DNA of 64,000 bases, taken from assembly GCA_016802295.1 (NCBI GenBank), contig JAESIW010000137.1:2347318-2411317 (forward strand), read 5' to 3'. This document shows positions 33,848-46,444 of the stretch, piece after piece. How positions within the stretch are numbered: the stretch's first letter is position 1; each line of letters starts with the position of its first letter. The DNA comes from Brachionus rotundiformis (lineage: Eukaryota; Rotifera; Eurotatoria; Ploima; Brachionidae). A program made the position numbers and the translations under genes. Under the pieces are notes generated by a model. That model was not told the DNA's origin and ran no database searches. It saw only the letters and a list, made by a program, of their open reading frames with translations.

Positions 33848-36800
33848 TTCATATTTAATTCAAATCCAGTCAATAGAAATTGCATAAATTGGAAAATTTC
33901 TATATCTAAAAAATTATTATTTAAATAAAAAATTTTAAATTAAGTATAAGAAAATAGGACGTTTGATTTTATTTGAATTGCTTATGTTTATTCTTATCAA
34001 ATGAATCGATATTTAATACATTTATTCATTTAACTGGAAATTATGTTTTTAGTTGTATTTTAAAATCGTTCAAATATTTATCAAAAAATTCCATTTAATT
34101 GTGTAATATTTATTATATATTTATTTGAGCCGGATTACCTTCTTAAAATTGCTCTAAACGAGTAATCATAAATTAAATTTAAAAAACATTTGATTAAATT
34201 AAATTAGACAAAAAGCTGACTAAAGTCAGGTTTAAAAAAACATAGCCCAATACAAAAAGTTATTTTCATTTAAGATAGCTTTTAAACTAATAGACGTTTT
34301 AAATGAAATATTTGCTTTTTGATAACTTAAGTGGACACTTCTAGAGCCAAATCAAAACTTAACTTGCAAGGCTGCCCAGTCTTTTATCATTTTAAAAATT
34401 GTTTGCAAATAAGACTGAATCAGATTCAATGTGAATTAATTAAGCCCGATCGGGCAGGTTTTTTTGTTATTTACAATGGAAAATTTGTCAAATTCTTGAC
34501 ATAATCTAGATATAACTATATTTGTCACAATATTTTTAATTTTTCCTGATATAACAAATAAAATATTAAATATTTGCTTAATGTATATTACATCTTGAAC
34601 AATAGACTTTCAAGTGCATTTCCCTAGAACGGACAGGTCAAGCAAACACTTGATTAATTAAGTGATCCAAATTTATAAAATTTGATCAAACAAAATCCTA
34701 ATGAAATATTGAACAAGATATTTGACAATATAAATGCAAATACTAAAATTTATAGAATTTATTAAATCCAAAAATGTGATTGTTTGAATATTAGGGTAAC
34801 TATTCGAAATATTAAAAAAGGGATTAATAAGCCTTTATCAATTCTTTATTTAAAAAAATACAACAAAAAACTTGTAAAGCTATTTTCTAAAGTTTGTCTT
34901 GTAAGCACGATCGATTAATCTTGTGCAACTTTAATATTTAATCTTAAATTATCGCATTCAAAATTAGATACAGACCAAATATTTAAAAGCAAATATTTTA
35001 GCCTAAGCCCTTAATGTCCGAACATTCGAGTACCACATAAAATTGATTTTTTAAATGTCAAAAAGTAAATTTGATCGTGTTTAAATAGCGCTATAAATTA
35101 CACAATCATTTTTTAGCTACTTCAACTTGATTAAATTTACATGGATTATTAGAAATACAAAAGGGTTTTGTATTTCAACAAAATTTTATGGTAAATATAC
35201 AATTTTTGGGCAATGAATTTTGGACAAAATTTTTAAGTCACCTTAAACTTAATTTTTAAGCTTCTCCTCAAAAACTAAGATTATAGTAAAAGTAAAATTT
35301 TACATCCTTCTGATGGACGTCCAGCATAAACGGGTCAATCTCTTCGGGCTAAAAAATTCTTAAAAACTTTTATCATTAAACTTGATTTAAAAAAAGTCTT
35401 TGAATAAATCTATTTTTTAAAAAATTCAAATACAATTTCTAAAAGTATACAAAATAAATTAAAGATTATATAACATGTTCGTTTTTGGTTAAAAAACATG
35501 AAAAAATTTGCTCAAAGTAATTTGAAACCATTAAACTTGGTCACGATATTTAATACAATTGGTTTCCTGGAAACATGCGAAAAAAGCTTATGTTTTAAAA
35601 TAAACTAAATTATTTTTTATTTTAATCGAGGCTTTTGGAAATAAATTTACTTCTTTAGATTAAATTTAGATAATAAAAATCTAGTTTAAAAAATAATTAA
35701 ATCAAAAATATCTTATCCAGATTTTATTGAAAAATATAAATAATCAAAAAATAAAAAATGATTCTAATGTCTAAATTTATTCAGGATAGTTAACTGTTTA
35801 AGGTTAAAAACCAGATATACTTGTCTACCAAAAAGAGTAGTATGTTAAGCATTTAATTGATTCTGAATACAAACCGGGATTTTTTAACTATTTAATTTTT
35901 ATGTCTATGCAGGAACCGTCTATTTTTTAAACCTAAAGTAAACTAAAATTAGTAAATTAATTTTTATATATTTGCTTCAGTAGTTGACTTTGCTTATTTT
36001 TGCAAAAAGAATTGAAAATGATTAAGAAAACTAAAGTTTTTAAAGAGCTTGTAAAACCAGTTTACCGAATCTTGGCAATCTCTTGATTAGGCTGAAGTTT
36101 GACAATTATGGAAAATTTAACAACAAACTAAATCTTAGAGCTTGTTGAAATAAAAGTTTTACTAGTAAACAAAATTGTCAAAAAGAGAGTTTTTATGATT
36201 TATGATATTTTTTAAGAATATACCTGAGTTTGAGTTGAACACAAAACAACAAGGAATTGTACGATCTAGCCTAAGAACATAAAAAAGAAAACTTTTTAAA
36301 AGTTATATTAAAAATAATTTTTTTCTAAATTGTATTGTTAGAATGAACAGCTTTGAGAAACAAGATTTGTTTTTTAATTTAGAGAAATTAAAAAAAAGAC
36401 CGTATTCAATTTAAAATAAACAAAGATTACGTAAAAATCTCATTTTTTTAAATCCCTATAAATTTACTTTAAAACATATTAAAGGTTCTCTATGGAAAAA
36501 ACTTATATATTTATTTTTTTAATTAAACATCTTAATTGAAAAATTCGGCTCGTCCAAAATCAATAACAACCCAGGAGTCACTTTTTAACTTTACCTAGAC
36601 CAAAGCAGTTGGATATTTTTCTTCAGAACCAACAGATTCCGAGGTCAATTGAACTTAGCGGTTCCAATATTTACATAAAATCTATAGAGTAAATGTTCTG
36701 ATTTTTAATAAGTTTATATGGGTCAAATAGTCAAAAACCTTATCAAAATTTTAATAGTTTATTTAGAGTTTTTCACGAATCCTTAAAATAAATTTTTGAT

Positions 36801-39800
36801 TTGAGAATTATTCTTAAAAATAAACCGGTCAAATGAGTTTATACTTAATAATTTAAATTCTTAATAAATATCATGTATTTGATAAAATTTTTGTTCCTTA
36901 AAAAAAAATCCTCAATTAAGTGTACCACGAACTAGATTGTTTTAAATTTGTTACTTTATACTTCTTAAGTTAATCATCACTAATCGAGTTTATTAATTTG
37001 AAATTATTTTTGTTAATTTAGAAAAAAATAGAATTTCATTTATTCTCGAATGAAAATGTCAAGTTATTCATCGAATCAATACTTTAGAAAAACCAATTTA
37101 AATTAATTCTGACAAGAAAATTCTTAAAAAAAAACATGTCAACAAAATTTTGATTTAAAAATTTGAAATTAATTTTTATTTAAAATTTTAATCAATGATA
37201 AAATCATATTTAACATTAAACTTAAACTATTTATCAACCTAAACCCACGTCTATTTACCTTGTAAATATTTAGGAAAAAATAATCTTCGGTATGTGTCTT
37301 ATCTTCACATTTTTGAGCATTAATGAACAAATCTTAATTTTCGGACCACTGAATTTACTTTTAAATTATGCAAAACAGATTTGCTGGGCATAGAAAAATG
37401 CGTGATTATATTCTTAGCTGAAAAACGATATTTTACCTTCAAATATTGACCATAAGTTATTAACAAATATAAATTTTGAGCTTAATTTTATTTAGAAAAA
37501 AAAATCGGAAGCTTATTTGAGCTAAAAAAAATCTTCAGGATAAATAGAAAATCCTTTGAAATTATTTCCCAGTCACGCGCATTGTCCCATACATTCGGCC
37601 TAGGTATTAAAATTATTTATATTACTTTAACCTCTAGAAAATAGTTTTTTTCTAACACGAACCAAAATAAGAGATTAGAATTTTTTAGCGTCCCAAAAAA
37701 GCATTCATTTTCTTCTAGGTCATAAGACTCACTGCCCACTTAGGGTCAAGAAAAAGCTATTTCGAATCCTTTCGCGAATAAGTTAAGCTCATCTTTACCA
37801 AGGGTACACGGCCTTATTAACAAAAGCCAATTTAGGGCCTAAATATTTCAAGTCAATTCTTATTTACTCTATAGTCTAATTTGAAATTAGCATATAATTT
37901 TTTTTGTTAAAGAAGCTTTCTATATTAATTTTCTAAAAGATGAATATTCATAAAGCACATTAAACCATGGTAAACTATTATTTTCAAATGTTAATTAAAA
38001 ACTCATTGGCTAAACTCCCTTAATAAATACAGTTATATAAAGCGGTTGACACATAAAATATACGGGCTATTTCTTGGCTAGTGTTTACTTAAAATATTGC
38101 CCACAAGCCCAGACGTAAATAGCCACAAGAAACAACGTAATTAATTTTATTTAAAAAAATAGATTCTAAGAAATTTCAAAGGGTTCAAAGTTGATTAGAA
38201 TAATAAAAATTAGGTTTTAAATTAAATATGTCTTAAAAATTAAAACTCATCAAAATATATTACTATTAATCGCTTGAGTGCAAAGTGATCGTTTGCATAG
38301 AATTACCAGCTAATCCATTGTTCAAATAGTGATTTGTTCAAACATATGCTTACGAGTTTAGGTTTGAGAAGTTTGTACAATTTGTCCCTAAAGTTTCTAA
38401 TAGATATTTATTTTTTAAAGATAATAATAAAATTAAGCTAGAAAAGCATACTCTGTTCAGCAGAACGTTTTTAATTTTTTAATTGAATAAGCGATAAGCT
38501 CTACTTGACCAGCATTAAGCAGACTTTTAAAATAAAAAAAAGCTCTCTTTTATATCAAGTAATTAATTGATTATGTTGACCAGAAAAGAAGCTATAATTT
38601 CCATAGAATAAAAGCTTAGGATTTAAATAACAAGTTTCGAGAAGTTTGTTTAACTTTTGTAAATTTTGTTAAATTTTAAAATGGACTTGCTTTTCTTAAA
38701 CTTACAAACTTTTAAACAATTTAATGCAAAATCTGATAATTGTGTTTTTTTATCTATAATTGCATAACCTATTGATTGATTAGAATTAAAATTTTCAAAC
38801 AATTTGTCAAATAAAAGCTCAAAATTCTAAAAACTAAAAGATTAAGAAACTGATTTAAGTTATTCTAGATTAAATAGTTTATTTTAAAATATTAAAATTT
38901 AATTCTTAATAAAAAAAAGATTGTCTAATCGGATTAAATCATCAAATGAGGATAACTAAACCAGGTATTTTATAAAATGACAATACCTAAAAATTGAAAA
39001 TAGATTGACTCAAACGAACGGAAAAATATCATAGAAAATATTGATTTTTTTCCAATTAAATTTAATTTCTAAATTCAAATGCTATGTATTTGCTAATGTT
39101 AAATATTTGCTTTTAACTTGTTTCAAATTTCTCATTTAGAACTGCCATTAAAAACAAAATTTAAACATTTATAAAACCAGATTTTGTTATTAAACCAAAA
39201 GTTCCCCGCAAATAAAGCGATTTCCTAAAGAATAATTTTCTATTCAAGCTTACCTTTATTAAATTTAATTGTCAAACACTTAACAGCAATAAAGTTATAG
39301 CTACAATTTAATATTTTATTTAATCTAAGAGCTTTACAAACGAGAACAATGCTTAAATATGTTTTTAAAATGTCTTAAATTGTTTTTTTATGCAATATTT
39401 TAAATCTTCACCTTGATTTTATTCCAGTTGGTGGTGGCGAATTTCGAAGATTGTTATCAATTTTTTTAAAATTAAATGCCTTTAAATATACTTGAATATA
39501 AATTTAGTTATTTATTTAAGCATTCAAACAAATAGAAAAAACAAGATTTTTTTCCAAACCACAAAGGTTAAAAATAATTATTACTAACATTTTTTATACT
39601 TCTTCAAAAATAAAATCTTGAATTTTAATTTTCTTTTTATATTTTAAAAAAAACCTCAGGTTATTTATAATTTATTCTTTTAAACAAAACTATTCAAAGG
39701 GCTATCTGTTAATGGATTCGATTCGTTTTTATTCTTAATATTTTATTAATGTGCTTGTTCTAAGTTGTATTTCTAGATTAAAAAAAAAATTATATAAAAA

Positions 39801-39990
39801 TAAATTAAATTCAAAATAATTGACAAAAATGTTAATAAAATTTAGATTTTGAAACTTGTTAAAATTATTAAAAAATATTTTGGTCATATGATCATATTGA
39901 AAAAATCCAAATTAAAAAAAATCGAATTTTGTTCTCAAATAAATAAATCTAATTAAAATTTAAAAATTCCAAATAATTTTTCTTTTGAGC
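33848..39990. other. Gene-poor 6.1-kb region between COBL and MTMR6/7/8
   Basis: The longest stretch here without a supported gene, lying between divergent genes. It is strongly AT-rich with scattered less AT-rich patches (about 35310-35345, 36545-36665, 37560-37830) that give only short open frames on either strand. I find no RNA gene, TIR pair or tandem array. It may hold distal promoters, unannotated non-coding RNAs or decayed repeats. Confidence 0.45.
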
Positions 39991-42437
39991 ATGAAACTCC
40001 ATTTAGAAGAATCCACTACCATAACAAAAGTAATACATCTTATATCTGACTCGATGAAATTGAATTATCTTTTACAAACAGATAGATAGTGTTCAACTAG
40101 AGGACAGATCAAATCCAAAAGTAAAATCTTCAGGCTCACTTTATTTGACAATATCTCATCTAGTTTTTATCGAGACTAATAGCAAACGTGAAATATGGGT
40201 AAGTTTATGTCTAATTGAATGGTTTATTTGATTATTTATTTAAAAGATATACTATTCGTTAATTAACTCGATCGAAAAACTTCCATTAAGCATTAATGGG
40301 TCACCTATTCTAATCAGAACCAAGCATTTTTTAAATTGTTTGTTCATTATATCGAAAGAAAAAGATTGTCAAACATTAACTCAAGTTCTTACTCAGTATT
40401 CTCGACCGAGTAATAAGAAATTTTTTTAAAACAATTAGAATTATTTTGTTTTTTCAGCAAAGTATCACGAATTATTATGCTTTGGGGAAAATTATCACCT
40501 AAAAAAATTACTAGATTCCACTCATAAAAATAATGAACAAATATATCATCTCGAGTCAGAGTATGCTAGAATGGGTTTGCCAAGCAACAAATGGACAATG
40601 ACAAATATTAACTGTGATTATCAAATTTGTGATACTTATGTAATATAATTAAACTTAAATTTAGAAATCATATAAATAAACTTTAAATTGTAAAGCCAAA
40701 TTTATTGTTTGTACCAGCATCTGTAAATAATAAAATACTTGAGTCAAGTGCCAATTTTAGAAGTCGAGGTCGTCTACCAGTATTGTCCTATCTTCATCCA
40801 AATGGCGCTAGTTTGACCCGATGCTCGCAGCCTCTGTCAGGTTTCAATGGGCGTTGTGTTGAAGATGAACAACTTTTGCAGCATATTCTCATGACTAATG
40901 AAAATTCCACATTTATGTATGTTGTCGACACTAGACCTAAAGTATTAATTAATTAAGCAAATTGCTTATTCACTTAATTTGAAATGATAGATAAATGCTA
41001 TGGCCAATAAAGCTCAAGGAAAGGGCTATGAAAACGAAACTTATTACAAAAATATCCAATTCCATTTCATTGGTATCGAAAATATTCATGTTATGAGAAA
41101 TAGTTTAGAAAAATTAGTTAAATGTAGGTGAAAAATTAAAGTCTAATTAAAAAATCGAATTTTAATTTTATTAAGGCGCAGAAAATTCAAGCACTGCTTC
41201 ATTTTTTTCAGAATTGGAAAAAACAGAATGGTTAAAGCACATAAAAGCAATTATAGACACATCAGTATTTTTGGTAGAAGCAATCAATGACCAAAATGTA
41301 AGTGTTCTTGTACATTGTAGTGATGGTTGGGACAGGTATTTTTTGGAAAAAAATATAAAAAATGTTTGTTAATAGTATAATAAAGAACTGCTCAAACATG
41401 TGCCCTAGCTAGTTTGATGCTGGATCCCTATTATCGGTCAATACATGGATTTCAGGTTCTAATTGAAAAAGAATGGCTCATGTTTGGTCATAAATTTTCG
41501 CACCGGTGCGGACATATTTACGAAAATGATAAGGAAATATCTCCAATTTTCAGTCAATTTTTGGAATGCGTTTGGCAATTACAGCATCAATTTCCATGCG
41601 CGTTTGAGTTTAATGAAACTTATTTGATTAAAATATACGAGCATGCTTACTCATGCCAATTTGGTACATTCGTTGGTAATTGCCAAAAAGAACGCATTGA
41701 TCTTAAGATAAATGAATTAACCTATTCATTATGGGACTACATTCAATACAAAATAGATGATTTTATAAATCCTTTGTACGTTCCTAATTCAGTCTATTCC
41801 AATTCAGTCTTAAGGCCAGATACAAGGATATTTAGTCTAAAGTAATTTTAAATAAAATAAATTTTTTGAAGTTAATATTTTATTTTAAGATTTTGGAGAT
41901 CATTGTACAACAGATTTGATTCGAACATAAATCCGAGTGAAAAGCTAATCGATAGTTTATTAATGCTAAGATACAACACTAGTTCTTTGCAAGAATATTC
42001 AAAGCTTTTGGAAAAAGTTTGTTAAATTTTTTAGGTTTTAAATTATTCATATTTTGTGGTAGAGGTGTGCTCAATTAAGAAGCTTAATCGAATCGAATAC
42101 AAAAAGTAATGATAATAGTTTAATAGATTTGACTGAAAATGATGTTGACAAAATTAAAATTAATGAGAATGAGAACTCCACAGTTGAAAGAACAAAAAAC
42201 TTAACTTTAGATGAAATTTCAACTGATTTTAATTCAATTGATTTAAATTGGAAATCAACGCGCAAAAATTGTGTCTGCTTTGAACCATTTGACTTTGCTA
42301 GTTCCAAGTTAAACTGTCCCAGATGCGGAGAAATATTTTGCGAAAGATGCGTGGAAAATGGAAAATATATTACCAGTACAGTTTCGACAAAGCTAATTTT
42401 TGTATGCCAAAACTGTGTCAATTTATTTGGATTATAA
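39991..42437 (+). CDS. MTMR6: Myotubularin-related phosphatase, MTMR6/7/8 type, with FYVE-like finger
   Basis: A PtdIns3P/PtdIns(3,5)P2 3-phosphatase. Ten exons join in phase: 39991-40029, 40082-40198, 40247-40409, 40458-40639, 40696-40941, 40991-41123, 41176-41335, 41386-41841, 41890-42016, 42063-42437 (665 residues). The PH-GRAM domain comes first (SSGSLYLTISHLVFIE). Then come GLPSNKW, FRSRGRLPVLSYLHPNG, CSQPLSGFNGRCVEDEQLL, KGYENE and IGIENIHVMR. The active-site loop HCSDGWDRT matches the CX5R signature of active myotubularins, so it is catalytically competent. Next are FGHKFSHRCG, FLECVWQL, and a coiled-coil stretch. The C-terminal zinc finger (CVCFEPF, NCPRCGEIFCERC, CQNC) has the eight-ligand layout of FYVE but lacks the WxxD and R+HHCR lipid-binding motifs. 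It is pro-orthologous to vertebrate MTMR6, 7 and 8. The 13-residue first exon is the least certain part. Confidence 0.93.
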
Positions 42438-43348
42438 TTAATTTGTTATTCATATTTATTTTTTTTAATTTAATGCGACTCATAATAGGAAATTTTATTT
42501 TTTACAGTAATAATTTTTTTGATAAAAAATGTCACATTTAAACTTTAAATTAAACTCTTGTTTAAGAAACAGGCATTCTAAACAATTTTTCTTTCGTTAC
42601 TCTTTACTATTTATTTTAATTATTTATTTTGTACCAATGGTGAGGATAAAATTTCATGATTATGATTAAAATTCACTATAGGTTCTGATTAGGCCTGGTT
42701 AAAATCAAATCATTTTTTCCTTGGGAAAATAAGCAAATTCTAATTTAAAAAATTTAAATTCTAATTGTCAATATTTAAATTTAATTAAAAGATAATATTT
42801 AAAATAAATATAGATAAAAAAATAAGAAAAAAACTGATCTACATAATAATTAAAGAAGCTTTTAGATTGAAGGTTGTAATTCAAAATAGATTAAAAATTG
42901 TAACTTTTGGGCTTGAAGTCAATTAATTATATTTTTTCATATTAAAAGATATTGACTCAAATAATCATTCTATTCAGAATTAATAGTTAAAAGTTAAATA
43001 TTTACAAAACAAACCAACATGAAAAAGTCAAAAAAAATTAGTCTTTAAGATTTTTTTAAAATACAATATATGATACCTTTTACTAATTTTATTAAATATT
43101 TAACTTAATTCCCAAATATATGTTTAAAGTAAAATAAAATAATTAAAATTAGTAGTTAATAGAGATTCATATGAGAAAAAAATTATCAATAATTTAGACA
43201 ATAAAAACAACATAGTCAAAATATAACTTTGATGGTTCGAAAAAAAAACCAATAAGTTTGTTAAATTTAACCAAAAATGTTATCTTAAATAAAATGAAAA
43301 TAATTTTATCAACTTGTATTTTAAATATGAATATTTTAAATAAGAAAA
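42438..43348. other. Convergent spacer MTMR/MAN1B1
   Basis: 0.9 kb AT-rich, between convergent gene ends. No feature recognised. Confidence 0.55.
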
Positions 43349-46215
43349 TTATCTTTTTGTTCTATTTGGTATTGGTATTAAGTGAGCTTCTGTGTTAATT
43401 AGCCAACGTTTTAGGTCGAAATTTTCACTATTATCATCTTCAAATAGTAAATATAAGTATTTCAATGTTTCGGCTAGAAAAAAGCTTTCCATTTTATCTC
43501 TAAAATTAACTCGTTCTGGATTGGTAACATCGCCAATACTCGAATAACCACCATTTTCAATTTTAGTATATTTTTCGAACGCTTCAAAAATTTTCCATCC
43601 ATTTTCTTCATATTTTTTGTCTTTAGTTATTTTTTTCATGTAATATAATGACTCGACAGTTTCAGGACGGAGTAGATTGTGACGATCGTTATCTTTGACA
43701 TAAAAATCTTTACTCGAATCTTCATGGGTGTTAAAGTAGACTATTTCGGGACTGAGACCAGTTGGAAATTGAGCATACATTTGATAGCATGTTTCGGTCA
43801 ATTCTTCGGCTATATTTAACAAATCTTTAAGGTCTTCTTCAGGAAAATTTGGTACATTTTTCAAATAAGAATATCCTAGAGCAAGATTTCCAGGTAAAAA
43901 ACAAACTAAGTGATCCATTTTTGGACTAAAAGTGTCCGATAAAAGTTCACCAGCAAACATATAACCATTGGGATTTGTTTTTTTAATTAATTTTTGTTTA
44001 ATTCCATTTACAGATTCTAACCAATCTTGGATCAAATGAAAATTCTCATCATTTTTGTCATATTTTGCACCTTTTTGAATCCATTGTTTTAATAAATATT
44101 CATAATATGAGTCACCGCGAGCGCCCAGTGTTATTGTCCGTCCTCTAAATTGTCCTTCATTAGTGTCTATGAAAATTGGTGCCAGACCGTTTGGTTTATT
44201 TAATCTATGCAATATTTGAGTTACCTTATTTATTGCTTGTTCGAATCGCTTATCTCCGGTCAAATAAGTCAAATCATTAAACTCAATAGATAAAGTTGAT
44301 ACTTCAGACAGACTACTGTCAGAAGTCCAGCTAGGCGATTTTGCCTTTCGCCTCATTAAATTTAGATCTGAGTAAGGAATAGATGACTTAGTGTCAAAAG
44401 CAGGCAAACTTCTATTTCCGAATTCGTAGGCTTTTTCTAAAAATATTTGATCAGCAGACAAATGATAGGCACTTAATAGACCACCCAATATCCTTATAGT
44501 TAATTCGAACAGATTATTGTATCTATCTACTTCAAAATTAAGACTTTTTTCCACCCAATCTCTAGCCTCTTTAAATTGATCCTGTAGATTCATTATGTAA
44601 ATTGTATCCAATGAGTCTACAATTGTCAAGCCAAGATTGAACCATGAGCTAGATCTTTTTGAAATTGGCTTAAGCTCGTCTTGTCCCCATGCATGTTCCT
44701 GATAACCTTTCCAAGCATGCAAAAATGCTTCAACTACTTTTTTCTGACGCTCATTAGTCGGTCCTTTAATAGATAATTTTAAAAAGCTATATTTTAGTCT
44801 TTTAATCAAACAGTCTAATAAGACTTATATATTTAAATTTTTTAAGAATAACTGAGAACGTAAAACGATAATTCAATTTAAAATTTACAGAAATAACTAA
44901 ATTCTCAATTGTCATTTAATAATAGAATTAGAATTCTTGAATTAATTTAACCAGAGAAAAGAAAAAAAACTACAACTGTTTATCTGAGTGAGGATATCAT
45001 TATGGCAATGTGAGATGTAATACCAAACTAAATTATTAAATCTCACATTGCCATAATGATATCCTCACTCAGATAAACAGTTGTAGTTTTTTTTCTTTAC
45101 ATTTGGTATTACCAAACTTTCAAAAACAAAAAAATTTTATAACTTTTGTTCTAAATGTCAAAAAATTTTTAAATAAAAGTTGTTCACTTTGTCTCATTTA
45201 CAGAAAAAGTTTTTGACATTTACATCAAAAGTTATAAAATTTTTTTGTTTTTGTATTGGAAGTTTGGTATATGATTTCACATTGCCTATAATTATAATTT
45301 CCAAATAGTTGTTTTCAAGTCATTTAGCCAAGAAAAAGTCATTCCAATAACTTGAAATTTCTAAAAAAAAAATTAAGCTCCTAATAAAATGGCTATAAGT
45401 CAAAAAATCTTTCAATTTTTTTTTATTTGTTGATTTAACAAAATATATTGAAATAAATTGAAAATAACTTTTAAAAAAATAACATTAATAAATACAATTT
45501 CAAAATTTAAGTCATTAGAATTATTTATACTTGACTTGTTGACTTAAAAACAACTCTGATTTTTTCTAAAATTATTTCAGCATCATTTAATTATTTCTGT
45601 TTTTCTTTATTTTCTAATTATTCCCATTTTTATTTTCTTATATTTTTTTAATATCCTAGAAGAATTATATTCAAATTTAGTTAAAATATATTTCATATAT
45701 TTTGAAATCAAAATGATTGATACAAGTATAAAAAAAAGATAATTAATTTATTTATTGGTTAAATTGAAATAATTTGGAAAAAATACTTACCATTCATCGG
45801 CATTTTAAATATTGAATATGGAGGTCGTTTTTCTTTAAGAGCAATAAACTTAAAATAATAATCTAGAAAATTTTTTTTTACATTTTTCTAAATACCCTGT
45901 CTTGAATCGGCCGCTGGTTTATTCTGTCTTTTTCTAAAGGCTGGTGTTCATGATTAGATGGAATATTTTTAAGTTTTTTATGATGAAATTCAATATGTGA
46001 CAAGACATATAAAACAGATAGAAAAACTAAAATTAAAACGAAAGTTTTTTGAAAACGATGCAAACGATTCCAATACTTTTAACAAACTTTTTATAAATTA
46101 AATTTAAAAATTATCAAAACTCTACTCGATAAAACGATTGTCTTGTTTGTTTAATTTCAATAGTACCAAGATTAAGTGAATAATATTGGCTGCTTATTGT
46201 GTTTATACTGGACAT
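43349..46215 (-). CDS. MAN1B1: ER mannosyl-oligosaccharide 1,2-alpha-mannosidase (GH47)
   Basis: Trims one mannose from Man9GlcNAc2, marking glycoproteins for processing or ER-associated degradation. Four exons in phase: 46126-46215, 45896-46075, 45791-45848, 43349-44823 (600 residues). It is a type II membrane protein: a cytosolic tail (YYSLNLGTIEIKQTRQSFYR, comparable to human FISVTLSFGENYDN), a basic stretch (YWNRLHRFQK), then a signal-anchor at about residues 41-58 (TFVLILVFLSVLYVLSHI). The luminal catalytic domain starts at about residue 122 (NERQKKVVEAFLHAWKGYQE) and matches human MAN1B1 to the end: DELKPISKRSSSWFNLGLTI, DSLDTIYI, TIRILGGLLSAYHLS, KMDHLVCFLPG, NLLRPETVESL, RDKMESFFLAETLKYLY, NTEAH. 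These include the conserved GH47 acidic residues and the Ca-binding Thr of NTEAH. The third intron carries a MITE and an inverted duplication. Confidence 0.95.
44958..45098. repeat. Perfect 58-bp inverted repeat (foldback)
   Basis: Arms 44958-45015 and 45041-45098 are exact reverse complements, separated by 25 nt. The left arm begins AAAGAAAAAAAACTACAACT and ends GGCAATGTGAGA. The arm joins flanking DNA to the end of a MITE, so both were duplicated together. It sits in MAN1B1 intron 3 and would form a long hairpin in the pre-mRNA. Confidence 0.9.
45001..45290. repeat. MITE with nested inverted repeats
   Basis: The ends match as inverted repeats: the left reads TATGGCAATGTGAGAT and the right, on the other strand, TATAGGCAATGTGAAAT; each is followed by ATACCAAACT a few bases on. 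Inside, a second imperfect inverted repeat of about 60 bp (45108-45166 against about 45204-45268) carries ACAAAAAAATTTTATAACTT. No coding capacity. The left part is disrupted by the foldback duplication. Confidence 0.65.
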
Positions 46216-46444
46216 ATTCAAAACGATAGCCACTTTTTCATTGACATTACTAAACTCAAATTATCTAAACTTTGAGATTATTTTTTACAATTTTTTAATA
46301 AAAAAATATAACATGCATTTTATTGCATGAAAAAGTCCAATTAAAGCTTCTAAATTTTTAAATTTATAAATCTAAAGACATCGATTTATTTATTAGTTTA
46401 GTCGGATTTTAAATAATCTTATATACAATTGAATTTTGATCAAT

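Noticed and set aside
34442..34465. Palindrome GCCCGATCGGGC followed by a T-run, like a bacterial terminator
   Set aside because: The surroundings are animal DNA far from any gene end; a short palindrome by chance is the simpler reading.
45878..46063. Non-ATG start at 46063 for MAN1B1
   Set aside because: The frame continues upstream to an acceptor, and an ATG exon at 46126-46215 joins in phase and resembles the human cytosolic tail.
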